Below are positions 20,116 to 28,024 of a stretch of DNA of 41,732 nucleotides, piece by piece. The DNA is taken from positions 1 through 41,732 of IMG/VR virus record IMGVR_UViG_3300037517_000598; one strand, 5' to 3'. The notes below the pieces were generated by a model that saw only the letters and a program-made list of their open reading frames with translations, was not told where the DNA came from and did not search any database. Within the stretch, counting starts at the first letter, position 1; the number at the start of each line of letters is the position of its first letter. The DNA is from a virus. A program made the translations under genes and the position numbers.

Positions 20116-20930
20116 AGTTTCATCCCCGGTGGGTTGTACTTCTTTGACCACGCCCAGACCTTGAGCATGGCACTGAAGGCGATTCCGGCTTCGTGCAGTT
20201 CCTCCTCACCCCACTGGTGAATCACCAGCGTTTCGGGGTCGTTGGCCGCCAAGACCACCGATACACACGCCGCCTTGGGGTTCTCCGAAGCAATGCGGTA
20301 GGCCCAGAGTTGGGCGCAGTCGCTATCGTAGAACGGGTCGTACTTGGGGTTTACCTTGCGGTTCTTTAGGTCGATGATTGCATCACCAATTCCCTTCAGC
20401 TTTACGTAGGCATCGCACCTTCCAGCGTAACCAGCACCGACCAAGGCCCGCTCGCACCAGTAAGTTTTCTCGACATTGTCTTCCGCCCATTCCTTGAAGG
20501 TTTTAATATAAGGTTGAAGCTCCGGCTCCTTGGAGCAAGCACGTCCCAGAAGGATATGCTCCATCTGCTCGTGCATCCTGGTGCCGTGTTCCGCCGCCTT
20601 GGTTGTGGATTGCTTGGAGTCTTTGACGACCCGCTTTGCGTACTCTTCGAGTGTTTCACCGTCCTCCTTTGGAAGCGTGAGCGAGGACATGATGGCCTGC
20701 TCGATCTTCCATGCTGTGAGTTGCGGCTTGTCCATAATGCCCAAGACGCTTGTGACCGACGGCAGTAACCCCATCTTGCGGGCATCCGTAACCGTGGTGT
20801 TACGCTCGTTGCCGTTCTTTCCGATGACAACGTGGGCGGACTCGCCTTCCTGTGTGTACCAATGGCCGCCAGACTCGGTTTGAACGAGTTTAGCGGTTGA
20901 TGGCTCTTTCTGCGTGAGAGTAAGAGCCAC
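20112..20930 (-). CDS. PD-(D/E)XK exonuclease of RecB/Cas4 type
   Basis: A 272-residue nuclease from GTG 20930, five bases after the SSB-like stop; the open frame continues upstream, overlapping that gene, and is rejected. AEHGTRMHEQMEHIL (residues 113-127) supplies the His120 motif common in RecB-like nucleases. YAGRCDAY (168-175) with Asp173, AIIDLKNRK (184-192) with Asp187 and Lys189, and CAQLWAYRIA (205-214) with Gln207 complete the active site. Such enzymes resect DNA ends for recombination-dependent replication. The neighbouring SSB-like and resolvase genes support this. Confidence 0.8.
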   Translation of the reverse strand: MALTLTQKEPSTAKLVQTESGGHWYTQEGESAHVVIGKNGNERNTTVTDARKMGLLPSVTSVLGIMDKPQLTAWKIEQAIMSSLTLPKEDGETLEEYAKRVVKDSKQSTTKAAEHGTRMHEQMEHILLGRACSKEPELQPYIKTFKEWAEDNVEKTYWCERALVGAGYAGRCDAYVKLKGIGDAIIDLKNRKVNPKYDPFYDSDCAQLWAYRIASENPKAACVSVVLAANDPETLVIHQWGEEELHEAGIAFSAMLKVWAWSKKYNPPGMKL

Positions 20931-20934
20931 TGGA

Positions 20935-21576
20935 TTAGAACGGGATTTGGTTGCCGTCTGCGTCGGTATTGTCGGTAGTCTTCGGTGCCGAAGACGCACC
21001 ACGGAACTCCCGGCTTGCCCGGATCTTGTCCTGCAACCATTCAGGCAGTTCGCTGAACTGACCACCTTCACCCTGCTCGATCTCATAGAACACATGGGCG
21101 TTCTCGGTCTTGGCAGGAGCCTTCATCGACTTGGGCAACTTGGCGATGCCTTGGATCGCGCAGTAGTTGCGACCCGCTTGGCTGGTCTTGTGAACCAGCG
21201 TCAGCAGGCAGGCTTTACCAAGCAGGTTCTTGAGGCTGAAGCTGGCAAGCTCCTTGCTGGTGAAAGCCTGTCCGCGCCAGGTTTCGAGGTGCTTCCGCAA
21301 GGTCGCACGCTCGCCAAGGCTGCGGGTGAGTTCGATGGAGACAACCATAGGCTTCGTCACCTTGGTCGTCTTGCCGTTCTCCGTAACCTCGCCTTCGATG
21401 GTCTGTTCCGGCAATTCAAATGCCAAGCGCAGTTTGGGGGTGTTCTTTGTCTCGCCGTCCCAGGTCACTTCCTGGGTTCCGAGATCGACCAAGCTAAACA
21501 GAACGCCGACCGTGGCTCCCGCCTCGGGTAATTGACGTTCCGTGTTCTTTGCTGTTTCGCTGAGTGTTAGTGCCAT
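20935..21576 (-). CDS. Single-stranded DNA-binding-type protein with SSB-like C-terminal tip
   Basis: A 213-residue protein. The body (residues about 20-150) is mainly beta, with strands such as VGVLFSLVDLG, LRLAFELPE and PMVVSIELTRSLGE. This matches phage proteins that replace SSB and act with RecB-like nucleases. The end is the most telling part: an acidic, flexible tail finishing in DNTDADGNQIPF, which resembles the acidic IPF tip that cellular SSB uses to recruit partners. It lies directly upstream of the exonuclease. Function is inferred from the tail and gene order. Confidence 0.65.
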   Translation of the reverse strand: MALTLSETAKNTERQLPEAGATVGVLFSLVDLGTQEVTWDGETKNTPKLRLAFELPEQTIEGEVTENGKTTKVTKPMVVSIELTRSLGERATLRKHLETWRGQAFTSKELASFSLKNLLGKACLLTLVHKTSQAGRNYCAIQGIAKLPKSMKAPAKTENAHVFYEIEQGEGGQFSELPEWLQDKIRASREFRGASSAPKTTDNTDADGNQIPF

Positions 21577-21592
21577 GTTATTACTGTCCTTT

Positions 21593-22030
21593 CTAGTTTG
21601 GTTTGTTTGGGTTTATTGGGGTGGAAGGTAGCACGAATCCCTGCGCCACGGTGGTGGCCACGGGTGCGGTATGGACTATGTCCACGGTGAAATTGGGTGG
21701 TGCTATGTGGCGTGCGATTTCGCAAAGATCATCGGCCTCGATAATGGCCAGCCACTTTTTCTCGCCGTTCCGACGAAAGAAGACGGCCGGGATCTTGCCA
21801 TCTGGCGCATCGGACTTGGCCTGCCGCATCCATTCCTCTGGCTTGACCTGCTGGCAACGCTTGACCTCAACGTGAAATGGGAAATTCCCACAGACCACAT
21901 CCCCCGAACCGCCCTCTGGATTACCGGCGTACTGCTGTGTGCGCCGTGCTTTTTGCCAACCCTGCTCGCGCAGATAAGATGCAAACTCCCGCTCGCCTGC
22001 CGCGCCTTTCCGTCTTGAATTGATTGCCAT
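21593..22030 (-). CDS. Putative Holliday junction resolvase, restriction-endonuclease fold
   Basis: A 145-residue protein. RRKGAAGEREFASYLREQGW (residues 6-25) contains the first acidic residue, Glu13. GSGDVVC (41-47) has Asp44, and FHVEVKRC (52-59) has Glu55 and Lys57. This E...GD...ExK layout is found in archaeal-type Hjc and phage resolvases that cut four-way junctions before packaging. The C-terminus is beta-rich, then Pro/Val-rich. It is encoded beside SSB- and RecB-like proteins. A VRR-NUC-type nuclease is the alternative. Confidence 0.75.
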   Translation of the reverse strand: MAINSRRKGAAGEREFASYLREQGWQKARRTQQYAGNPEGGSGDVVCGNFPFHVEVKRCQQVKPEEWMRQAKSDAPDGKIPAVFFRRNGEKKWLAIIEADDLCEIARHIAPPNFTVDIVHTAPVATTVAQGFVLPSTPINPNKPN

Positions 22031-22066
22031 CGCCCGACCCTAGCGGGCGTGTCAAAACCGAGTCAA

Positions 22067-22246
22067 CTACTTTTTTATGTCCTCGTCAAAGCAGGCCAGC
22101 AAACCAGCACCCGTCATCTTCTTGGCCACCTGCGGATTCTTGCGTAACCATTCAGCCGCATCCTCAATTGCATAAGTCTTGCTTATGGCCTCCTCGAAGA
22201 TGCGCCAAGCCTGTTTGGGTGTCAGAGGTCGTTGACGATGCGCCAT
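22067..22246 (-). CDS. Small helical hypothetical protein
   Basis: From ATG 22246 this encodes 59 residues (MAHRQRPLTPKQAWRIFEEA, then EDAAEWLRKNPQVAKKM) and ends in an acidic helix. The longer open frame would overlap its neighbour further. The ribosome binding site is weak, and it overlaps the endonuclease-like gene by 25 bases. It looks like a small helical, possibly DNA-associated protein. No family is recognised. Confidence 0.55.
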   Translation of the reverse strand: MAHRQRPLTPKQAWRIFEEAISKTYAIEDAAEWLRKNPQVAKKMTGAGLLACFDEDIKK

Positions 22247-22602
22247 GATGATCCCGTCTTCGGGTATAGCTTCTTGGTCGGGCCACGACAATCCGATGGT
22301 TTGAGCAGCCAGAATAAATCCTCGTCCATCGCCCATGCGATCAGGTAGTCGATCTTGTCCTTGCTGTATGCCGACTTGCCCTGATTTCCTCCGCTTGTCA
22401 TAAAGCGATAATAGGTCTTGTCATGTTCTGTTTTGCTGGTGGTTTTTACCTGAATTCGAAAAAACTTTCCGTTCCTTTCCGCGACCAGGTCATATCCGGC
22501 AAAATCTTCCATAGGCGCAAGAACGGAATACCCGTTGCGGAACAGCGCCCCGGCCACCCTGGCCACCCCGACTGCTCCTATCTGGCGGTTGGATAATTTC
22601 AT
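22222..22602 (-). CDS. PD-(D/E)XK endonuclease-like protein
   Basis: A 126-residue protein resembling small group-I-intron-type or PDDEXK_5 nucleases. An N-terminal helix (RQIGAVGVARVAGALFRNGY) precedes AGYDLVAERNGKFFRIQVKT (residues 35-54), which contains Asp38 and the Q-x-K core at 51-53. A basic C-terminus follows. These small nucleases repair or cleave DNA, and some are homing enzymes. It is the first gene of the leftward metabolism operon and is transcribed divergently from the plus-strand gene at 22640. Confidence 0.7.
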   Translation of the reverse strand: MKLSNRQIGAVGVARVAGALFRNGYSVLAPMEDFAGYDLVAERNGKFFRIQVKTTSKTEHDKTYYRFMTSGGNQGKSAYSKDKIDYLIAWAMDEDLFWLLKPSDCRGPTKKLYPKTGSSWRIVNDL

Positions 22603-22639
22603 GCTTGACTAGGTGGCGCGGATGCTGGAGTTTTTACAC

Positions 22640-23020
22640 ATGAAAGCAACACTATTCCTAATGGCGGTGCTGGTGGCACCGGTGGTGGGGGAGGATGATG
22701 ATGACAATGAACGCGCAGAACTTGCCAGGTTCATAGGCGGCGCATACAAGGGTCGTGGAACCTGGGTTATGACCAGCGGTAACAATGCCTTGAGTGATCG
22801 TGGGTGCATAAGGAAAGTGGGAAACAATTACTTCACGCCTGAAGGTTTTTACAGAAAGGTCGGAAACACATACCTGAAGGACGACGAGGCGATTGTGACA
22901 ACCGGCAAAACATTTCTGGGTGACGGCGCGGTTGTGTCAACCGGCAGGACATATCTTGGAGATGACAGGGTCAAGGTATCCACAGGACACACGATTCTTG
23001 ACTCAGACGCTTCCGAGTAA
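22640..23020 (+). CDS. Secreted repeat protein on an isolated plus-strand gene
   Basis: A 126-residue protein from ATG 22640, with GGAG nine bases upstream; upstream in-frame starts lack a site. Residues 1-17 (MKATLFLMAVLVAPVVG) are a signal peptide, followed by an acidic linker (EDDDDNERAE). The rest consists of about five tandem units of 13-15 residues, such as KVGNTYLKDD, VTTGKTFLGDG, VSTGRTYLGDD and VSTGHTILDSD, which suggests a small beta-solenoid or beta-sheet stack. It is the only plus-strand gene outside the early island and overlaps the convergent lysozyme-like gene by 18 bases. It is probably exported and may be an independently expressed accessory gene. Confidence 0.7.
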   Translation: MKATLFLMAVLVAPVVGEDDDDNERAELARFIGGAYKGRGTWVMTSGNNALSDRGCIRKVGNNYFTPEGFYRKVGNTYLKDDEAIVTTGKTFLGDGAVVSTGRTYLGDDRVKVSTGHTILDSDASE

Positions 23021-23770
23021 AGCAAGTCTGTTTCTTATCCTATTTTCAAGCCCGCGCAGGAGCGGTTTTCTGGCCGGGTTCCTATTGGCCATTCTGTATT
23101 CATCCTGAAGCTGTGCGTCGCTGGCGGCACGCATCAGGGCTTGTGGCTGAACCTTGTTAATGGCGGCCAAGGTTTGCGGACCAAGCCTACCATCCACGGA
23201 CACATTCACGCCCAGAGAGTTTAATCCCTGCTGGATATACTTCGTTGCGCCGCCCATCCCTCGATTAAACGCGAGATCCTGCGCGAATGGCTGGATGGCG
23301 CTGGGGAGTTTTGAGACGAGCGGGGCGGTATATTCCTTGATATATTGCGCTGCTGCTCCCGCTCTTTCCTGCGCTGGGAGCGACGAGATTCTCTTGAAGG
23401 CTTCAGGATGATAACGGTCGTTGATTCCGGCCACTTCAAAGCTACCACCCATGTCACCGGCAGGCAATTTATATACCTGAAGATTTCCCTGCTTGTCTTT
23501 CCTCGACTCAAAATCAACCGTCTTCAAGGCTGCAAGTTGAAGCGGGTCTTGTGATGGTTGGGTTGTCATGGATGTTTTCTCCGGTATAAACTCAAGCTCA
23601 GTCTCCATCTTAATTGGCTGCTGAATGGGCTGTTCCTTGGGCTTGACTTCGATAGGGTAGCTTCGGCGTATTTCCTCTGGGACCGCCGTATATGGAGATC
23701 CTGTAAGCTCCCTTGATACCATGTCTTTGCGAAGTTCGCGACTTGAGGCTGGGTTTACACTGAACTTCAC
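23003..23770 (-). CDS. Peptidoglycan-active protein, GH108/PG-binding-3-like
   Basis: A 255-residue protein from GTG 23770, coupled to the preceding stop as GTGA. The first 75 residues are unstructured and contain ELEFIPEKT. The middle holds GGSFEVAGINDRYHPEAF (near residue 108), possibly the catalytic region. The C-terminus is the clearer part: ATKYIQQGLNSLGVNVSVDG, RLGPQTLAAINKVQP and the helix ending RNPARKPLLRGLENRI resemble the PG_binding_3 domain of GH108-type phage lysozymes. It lies after internal virion proteins and may be an endolysin or a virion lysozyme. No other endolysin candidate was seen. Confidence 0.65.
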   Translation of the reverse strand: MKFSVNPASSRELRKDMVSRELTGSPYTAVPEEIRRSYPIEVKPKEQPIQQPIKMETELEFIPEKTSMTTQPSQDPLQLAALKTVDFESRKDKQGNLQVYKLPAGDMGGSFEVAGINDRYHPEAFKRISSLPAQERAGAAAQYIKEYTAPLVSKLPSAIQPFAQDLAFNRGMGGATKYIQQGLNSLGVNVSVDGRLGPQTLAAINKVQPQALMRAASDAQLQDEYRMANRNPARKPLLRGLENRIRNRLALLGSV

Positions 23771-26700
23771 TGTTTTTCTCCCCTCATAATCCGTCGCCTG
23801 TTCTTTTGCAAAAACTGGATTCTGGCATCGTCACCCACTTGGGCGTAAGCATTGCGGATAGCCACAACTTTTTCCTCCCTTGTCAGCGACCTGAACTCCT
23901 TGCTTTTGAATAGCTCCTCTGCCGCCATGCGGTTGGCCCGACCACGCACCTTGGAATACTCCTCATAAAGCTCCGGCGAAAGCCTGTACTTTACGTTGTC
24001 GATAGTGAAGTTTCTTTGTGGCTTGGGCGGGATGACATCGCCATCTTCGGTTTTCTTGAACAGCCTGTATATCTCGATGGTGATCGGGTCATAGGTTGCT
24101 GTGCGCCCCTTGGTCACATCAAGGAAGTTGTAGGCAATGGGATCTGCTCCTTCGGGTGTCTGGGGAATCTCCCTGCCCCAAACGTCTATCCTTCTTGGCA
24201 CATCCTCGTCGGCTCCGGGTAGCCTTCTTTTAAGAACTTCGCCAAACAAATTGAGTGTGCTTTCTGGAAACTCGCCCTGAATATCCTTTACCTGAATCTT
24301 GTCAGGCAGAGATTCCCGCATGGCTCTTGATACCGCTGAAAGCGTATTTGGGAATGGAATGGATGATATTGTTCCAAAGTAGTTTGCGATCCAGTTGTCC
24401 ATTGTTGATCCCTGCCCGTCCAGCATGGCGGAAAGTAGACTGTTGGTACCTTTAAGGAAACTCTGATTCATGGCAAAAGAAAGCGTTTCCGGCACCAATG
24501 CTGTCACAAATTCTGGACTGATAAAATCACCGCCCTCGGTTGCCTTGCTTGCGGCATCCCAGGTGGCAAGCATTCCGCCAACAATGCCAAGCTTTTCAAG
24601 GTTAATTACCCTGTCTCCCGGCTGAAGTTCGGTTGACTCACCCTCTGCCATTCTATTCAGTGCGCTGATGTTAATGGTTCTGGGTGGCAATGCCTTATAT
24701 TGAATGTCTCTTGCCTTCTCCGTTTCCTCCGCCCTTCCTCCGATAATGCCTTGATCTGAAAGAATCTTTGCAACAGCACCTATTGTAATGCTTGTCAGTG
24801 TTTTCCCGATGGCCATTTGAGCTTCTCTTGTATTTCCAGCGCGCATAGCAGGATAGCCTTTTGTTACAAATGCCCAACCAGGAAGTGAATAATCCAGCAT
24901 CTCGTCAATGACGTTGGCCGGAGTTTTAGCGTAAGGAATGATTGTTTTTCCGATAAGTCTTGCTATTCCAATTCTGCTTCCAAGTCCAAACATATTGGCC
25001 GCACTCAAGGCTGCCCTAGCCAAAGGCGTGTCCTGCTGGAACACGGCCTGTGCTGCCTCTTCCTCAATCTTGGCAAGTTCTCTTCCGGTCGGAAGTCTTG
25101 TGGCAACCGAAACTGCCTTTCCGGTCTTGCCCGCAAGCTGTGCCGACTCGGAAAGCAGCCTGGCCTGCGCCATGCGCCTAAACGGAGTATCCCCAAGCTG
25201 GAGCAGGCGAAGCATGGTTTCTGGAGGTGCGCCCAGAGATGCCTCTGCGGCAAGTCTTGCCCGGTCAAGTATGTTTGCTCCAAGACCCTTCCACCCCGTC
25301 TGTACCGGCTTGGCCAATCCAGCCCCGGTCCAGAACTGCTTGAATGCTTGGATGGGTTGAAATCCGCGAATCTTCTCACCTGCCAGCAATCCCTCCGCAC
25401 TGATACCACGGCGCAATCCAACCACACCTTCAGCCGCACCGCGACCCAATGCCTTGAGGCTTTCACCAACCCTCCTTGCGCCAGCCAATGACAGCGGCGA
25501 GGATATTTGCCTTGGTCCAAGCTTTGCTCCGAAAAGACCTTGGAACGCTCTGGTTACTTCCTGGCTGACAAAAGCACCTTGCCTTGTAATTAGGCGTGGC
25601 AATGCGCTTACCGCGTTGCTCCACAAGTTTGTGGCGATGGAAAGCGGGGCAAGCAGATTCCCCTGAATTACGGTCGGCAGTGTTTCGCCAATAAACTTTT
25701 TCGGCAAAAGCCTGTTTTCAAAATTCTGCAATCTAAACAAGCTTTCCTGCAAAGCCTTTTCTGCCCTTGTTGCCTTTAGGATGTCGGCATCGTCCAGGGT
25801 TTGCCTTGCCTTGTTTGCAAGTTCGTCAAACCTTGTTTGTAGCCTAGTTTTTACGTCAAAAAGCCTTCTTCCATTTGTCAATAATTCATCTGTAAGCTTT
25901 CGATTTGCTTTTCTTAGGGCAATGTCAAGCGCATAAAAGTATCCCTGAGGAGTCGTGCTTCTAAGGGATTTCATTGCTTCGACAATTTGACCTGCCTCAG
26001 TTGAGTTTGCTTCTTTTATGATTCTTGTTGATGCTTTTTCAAGCTCCTCAACCTTGCCTGTTCTTATGGCTCGATTTAATAACTCTGCCTTAGCAACAAC
26101 TTTTTGAAATTCTTTCCCATTCATTGCGAATCTTTCAACATCCGAAATTTCGGCAGATGCCATTGCGCTTTCAAAGTCTTTACGCTTGAACTTTCCGTAC
26201 TGAATATCTTCGCTCTGCGCCAATCTTTCGCGCACTCCGCGATCAAGTAGTGGATCTTTAACCAGCCTCTTTCCGACAGCCCTCACACCCGTCTGTGCGG
26301 TTTCTTCTGGAAGCTTTATTGGCGGTTGTTTTGCCGCCGCCTCCGCAACGGCAGGTGCAGCCTCAACCGCCGCAGGTGCGGCCTGCGCTACCTCTTCGGC
26401 TGGTCTTGCAGCTACGGCAGGAACTGCCTCTGCCGCCTCTGTGACTGCTTTTGCTCCAGCCCCACGGAATGCCTGAATGGCTGGCCTTGCCAATCCTGCG
26501 ACACCCCCAAGCGTGGGTGTCAGGATTGAGGCTGCGGTTGTGGCAATCGGATACTGCTCAATGTCTTTCTGTAAAACTTCCTCAACCCTCGCAATTCGTT
26601 CCGGCCCAAGGGCAGCGCCAAGAGCCGCTCTCTGCGCCTTCTCTGCTCCAAGGTATGCCGCCGTGCCAGCCACAAGTCCACCTGCAATCCTTGCTGGCAG

Positions 26701-27324
26701 CGGGCCTGGAGTCAGCGCAAATCCTGCCCTTGCGGCTGCCCCGCCAGCCGTAGTCGGCAGAACCTCCCTCGCCAGCGTCCTTCCGATTGCGCCAAGCATG
26801 GACGGCTGCTCCTCAATCTCGAACACATCAATCTCGCCCTGCGGGGATGACTCGATGCGAACAAGCTTCCCATTCTTATCTTTGCCAATGGCAAATCCAC
26901 CGCCTGTGTCTTTGTCGGTACCTGACGATACGGTTTCGATGCCAAGTTTTTGCGCCTCCCTTACGGCAGGAATGGCGGGTTTTTCAATAATTCCTTCGGC
27001 CAGTGCTTGTTCGGTTGGCTTGAATCCCTCGGCAATGGTGCCGTCTGGCCTCTTGATTGCACCCATTGCGTCAACCGCCTCGCCCGCCGCTTGTTCGGCT
27101 TGTTCTGGTGTTGCGCCAGCCTGAAGCTGCCTTTGGGTTTCTGCGCGAAGGACTGCCTCGCGCTCTGGGGAAATCACATCCTCTGGCTTTCCACCGGATG
27201 CGATGTATTGGGCCTTGGTTAAATTGCCGTCTTGTGCTTCTGGAACAAACTCAAGCTCCTGCTCCTGCTCTGGCACAAACTCCAGGTCAGGCTCATTGGC
27301 CGGTTGCCTCAAGCCCCTGGCCAT
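23767..27324 (-). CDS. Giant internal virion or DNA-ejection protein
   Basis: At 1185 residues this is the largest protein in the genome. The N-terminus repeats an acidic motif (LEFVPEQEQELEFVPE). Residues about 60-340 are Ala/Glu-rich and low in complexity, with hydrophobic Gly/Ala segments (ARIAGGLVAGTAAYLGA). A long helical middle contains further membrane-like stretches (GKTLTSITIGAVAKILSD). Size, composition and place after adaptor and tail genes match T7 gp16-like or P22 ejection proteins that leave the capsid and form a DNA conduit. I found no lysozyme motif within it. Role inferred from context. Confidence 0.65.
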   Translation of the reverse strand: MARGLRQPANEPDLEFVPEQEQELEFVPEAQDGNLTKAQYIASGGKPEDVISPEREAVLRAETQRQLQAGATPEQAEQAAGEAVDAMGAIKRPDGTIAEGFKPTEQALAEGIIEKPAIPAVREAQKLGIETVSSGTDKDTGGGFAIGKDKNGKLVRIESSPQGEIDVFEIEEQPSMLGAIGRTLAREVLPTTAGGAAARAGFALTPGPLPARIAGGLVAGTAAYLGAEKAQRAALGAALGPERIARVEEVLQKDIEQYPIATTAASILTPTLGGVAGLARPAIQAFRGAGAKAVTEAAEAVPAVAARPAEEVAQAAPAAVEAAPAVAEAAAKQPPIKLPEETAQTGVRAVGKRLVKDPLLDRGVRERLAQSEDIQYGKFKRKDFESAMASAEISDVERFAMNGKEFQKVVAKAELLNRAIRTGKVEELEKASTRIIKEANSTEAGQIVEAMKSLRSTTPQGYFYALDIALRKANRKLTDELLTNGRRLFDVKTRLQTRFDELANKARQTLDDADILKATRAEKALQESLFRLQNFENRLLPKKFIGETLPTVIQGNLLAPLSIATNLWSNAVSALPRLITRQGAFVSQEVTRAFQGLFGAKLGPRQISSPLSLAGARRVGESLKALGRGAAEGVVGLRRGISAEGLLAGEKIRGFQPIQAFKQFWTGAGLAKPVQTGWKGLGANILDRARLAAEASLGAPPETMLRLLQLGDTPFRRMAQARLLSESAQLAGKTGKAVSVATRLPTGRELAKIEEEAAQAVFQQDTPLARAALSAANMFGLGSRIGIARLIGKTIIPYAKTPANVIDEMLDYSLPGWAFVTKGYPAMRAGNTREAQMAIGKTLTSITIGAVAKILSDQGIIGGRAEETEKARDIQYKALPPRTINISALNRMAEGESTELQPGDRVINLEKLGIVGGMLATWDAASKATEGGDFISPEFVTALVPETLSFAMNQSFLKGTNSLLSAMLDGQGSTMDNWIANYFGTISSIPFPNTLSAVSRAMRESLPDKIQVKDIQGEFPESTLNLFGEVLKRRLPGADEDVPRRIDVWGREIPQTPEGADPIAYNFLDVTKGRTATYDPITIEIYRLFKKTEDGDVIPPKPQRNFTIDNVKYRLSPELYEEYSKVRGRANRMAAEELFKSKEFRSLTREEKVVAIRNAYAQVGDDARIQFLQKNRRRIMRGEKQ

Positions 27325-27327
27325 GAC

Positions 27328-28014
27328 TTATCGCTTCGGCTGAAGCGTACCTCTTTGACCCTTGATGATAACCGTCTGCCCAGGCTTGATGCCAGCCGCA
27401 CGGGCCTCTGCTGCGGAATTAAATGACGGGACGGTTTCTGCGGCAGCCTGCGCGGGCTGGACCGGCTGCGCGGCAGGAGTAATAGGTGCGCCTGCCTCAA
27501 CCTCCTCCATTGCGGGCTGCGTCATTTGTCCAGCCTGTCGGTCGAATGAAAGTTCTGCAAGCTTTCCTTGAACCACTCCGCGCTCGGCCTCAAGCTCCTT
27601 CATGATGTCGGATCTTTTCCTTAACCCCAAAGCACCAAGCCCAAGCTCGGCGCGGAAGGCGCGGGTATCGCCCTTCGCAATCTCAAGCTCCTGTTTCATT
27701 TTTTCGGACGCAATCTTGCGAAGCCGATCATTCAATTCCTCACGTTGAACCTCGATTTCTTCATTATCCAACATCTGCTCGTTTGTCAGCGTGGTTCCGA
27801 TTCCTTGGAGATACGGTGATAGCGTTGGGTCTTGGCTTAATTTTGGAAGATCCTTCAGCTTGCCCTTGACCTTGAGGCCACCCTTTTCAAACGTGAAATC
27901 GACATCAGGCTGTTCGGCTTCCTGCGCTGCACGCTGCGCCTCGGCTTGGCGAATACGCATAAGCTCGTCCTGTCTGGACATTTCCATGAGTGCCGGGATG
28001 TCGATAACTGCCAT
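27328..28014 (-). CDS. Internal virion-type protein
   Basis: A 228-residue hydrophilic protein with a TAGGAGAAATAAA ribosome-binding region before its ATG. Residues 5-40 and 85-160 are charged helices (DELMRIRQAEAQRAAQEAEQ, REELNDRLRKIASEKMKQEL). After an Ala/Pro-rich linker comes a C-terminal beta unit (EARAAGIKPGQTVIIKGQRG) that I have met at the ends of phage virion proteins. It lies between two long virion genes. A head-core or ejection role is likely but unproven. Confidence 0.55.
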   Translation of the reverse strand: MAVIDIPALMEMSRQDELMRIRQAEAQRAAQEAEQPDVDFTFEKGGLKVKGKLKDLPKLSQDPTLSPYLQGIGTTLTNEQMLDNEEIEVQREELNDRLRKIASEKMKQELEIAKGDTRAFRAELGLGALGLRKRSDIMKELEAERGVVQGKLAELSFDRQAGQMTQPAMEEVEAGAPITPAAQPVQPAQAAAETVPSFNSAAEARAAGIKPGQTVIIKGQRGTLQPKR

Positions 28015-28024
28015 TTTATTTCTC

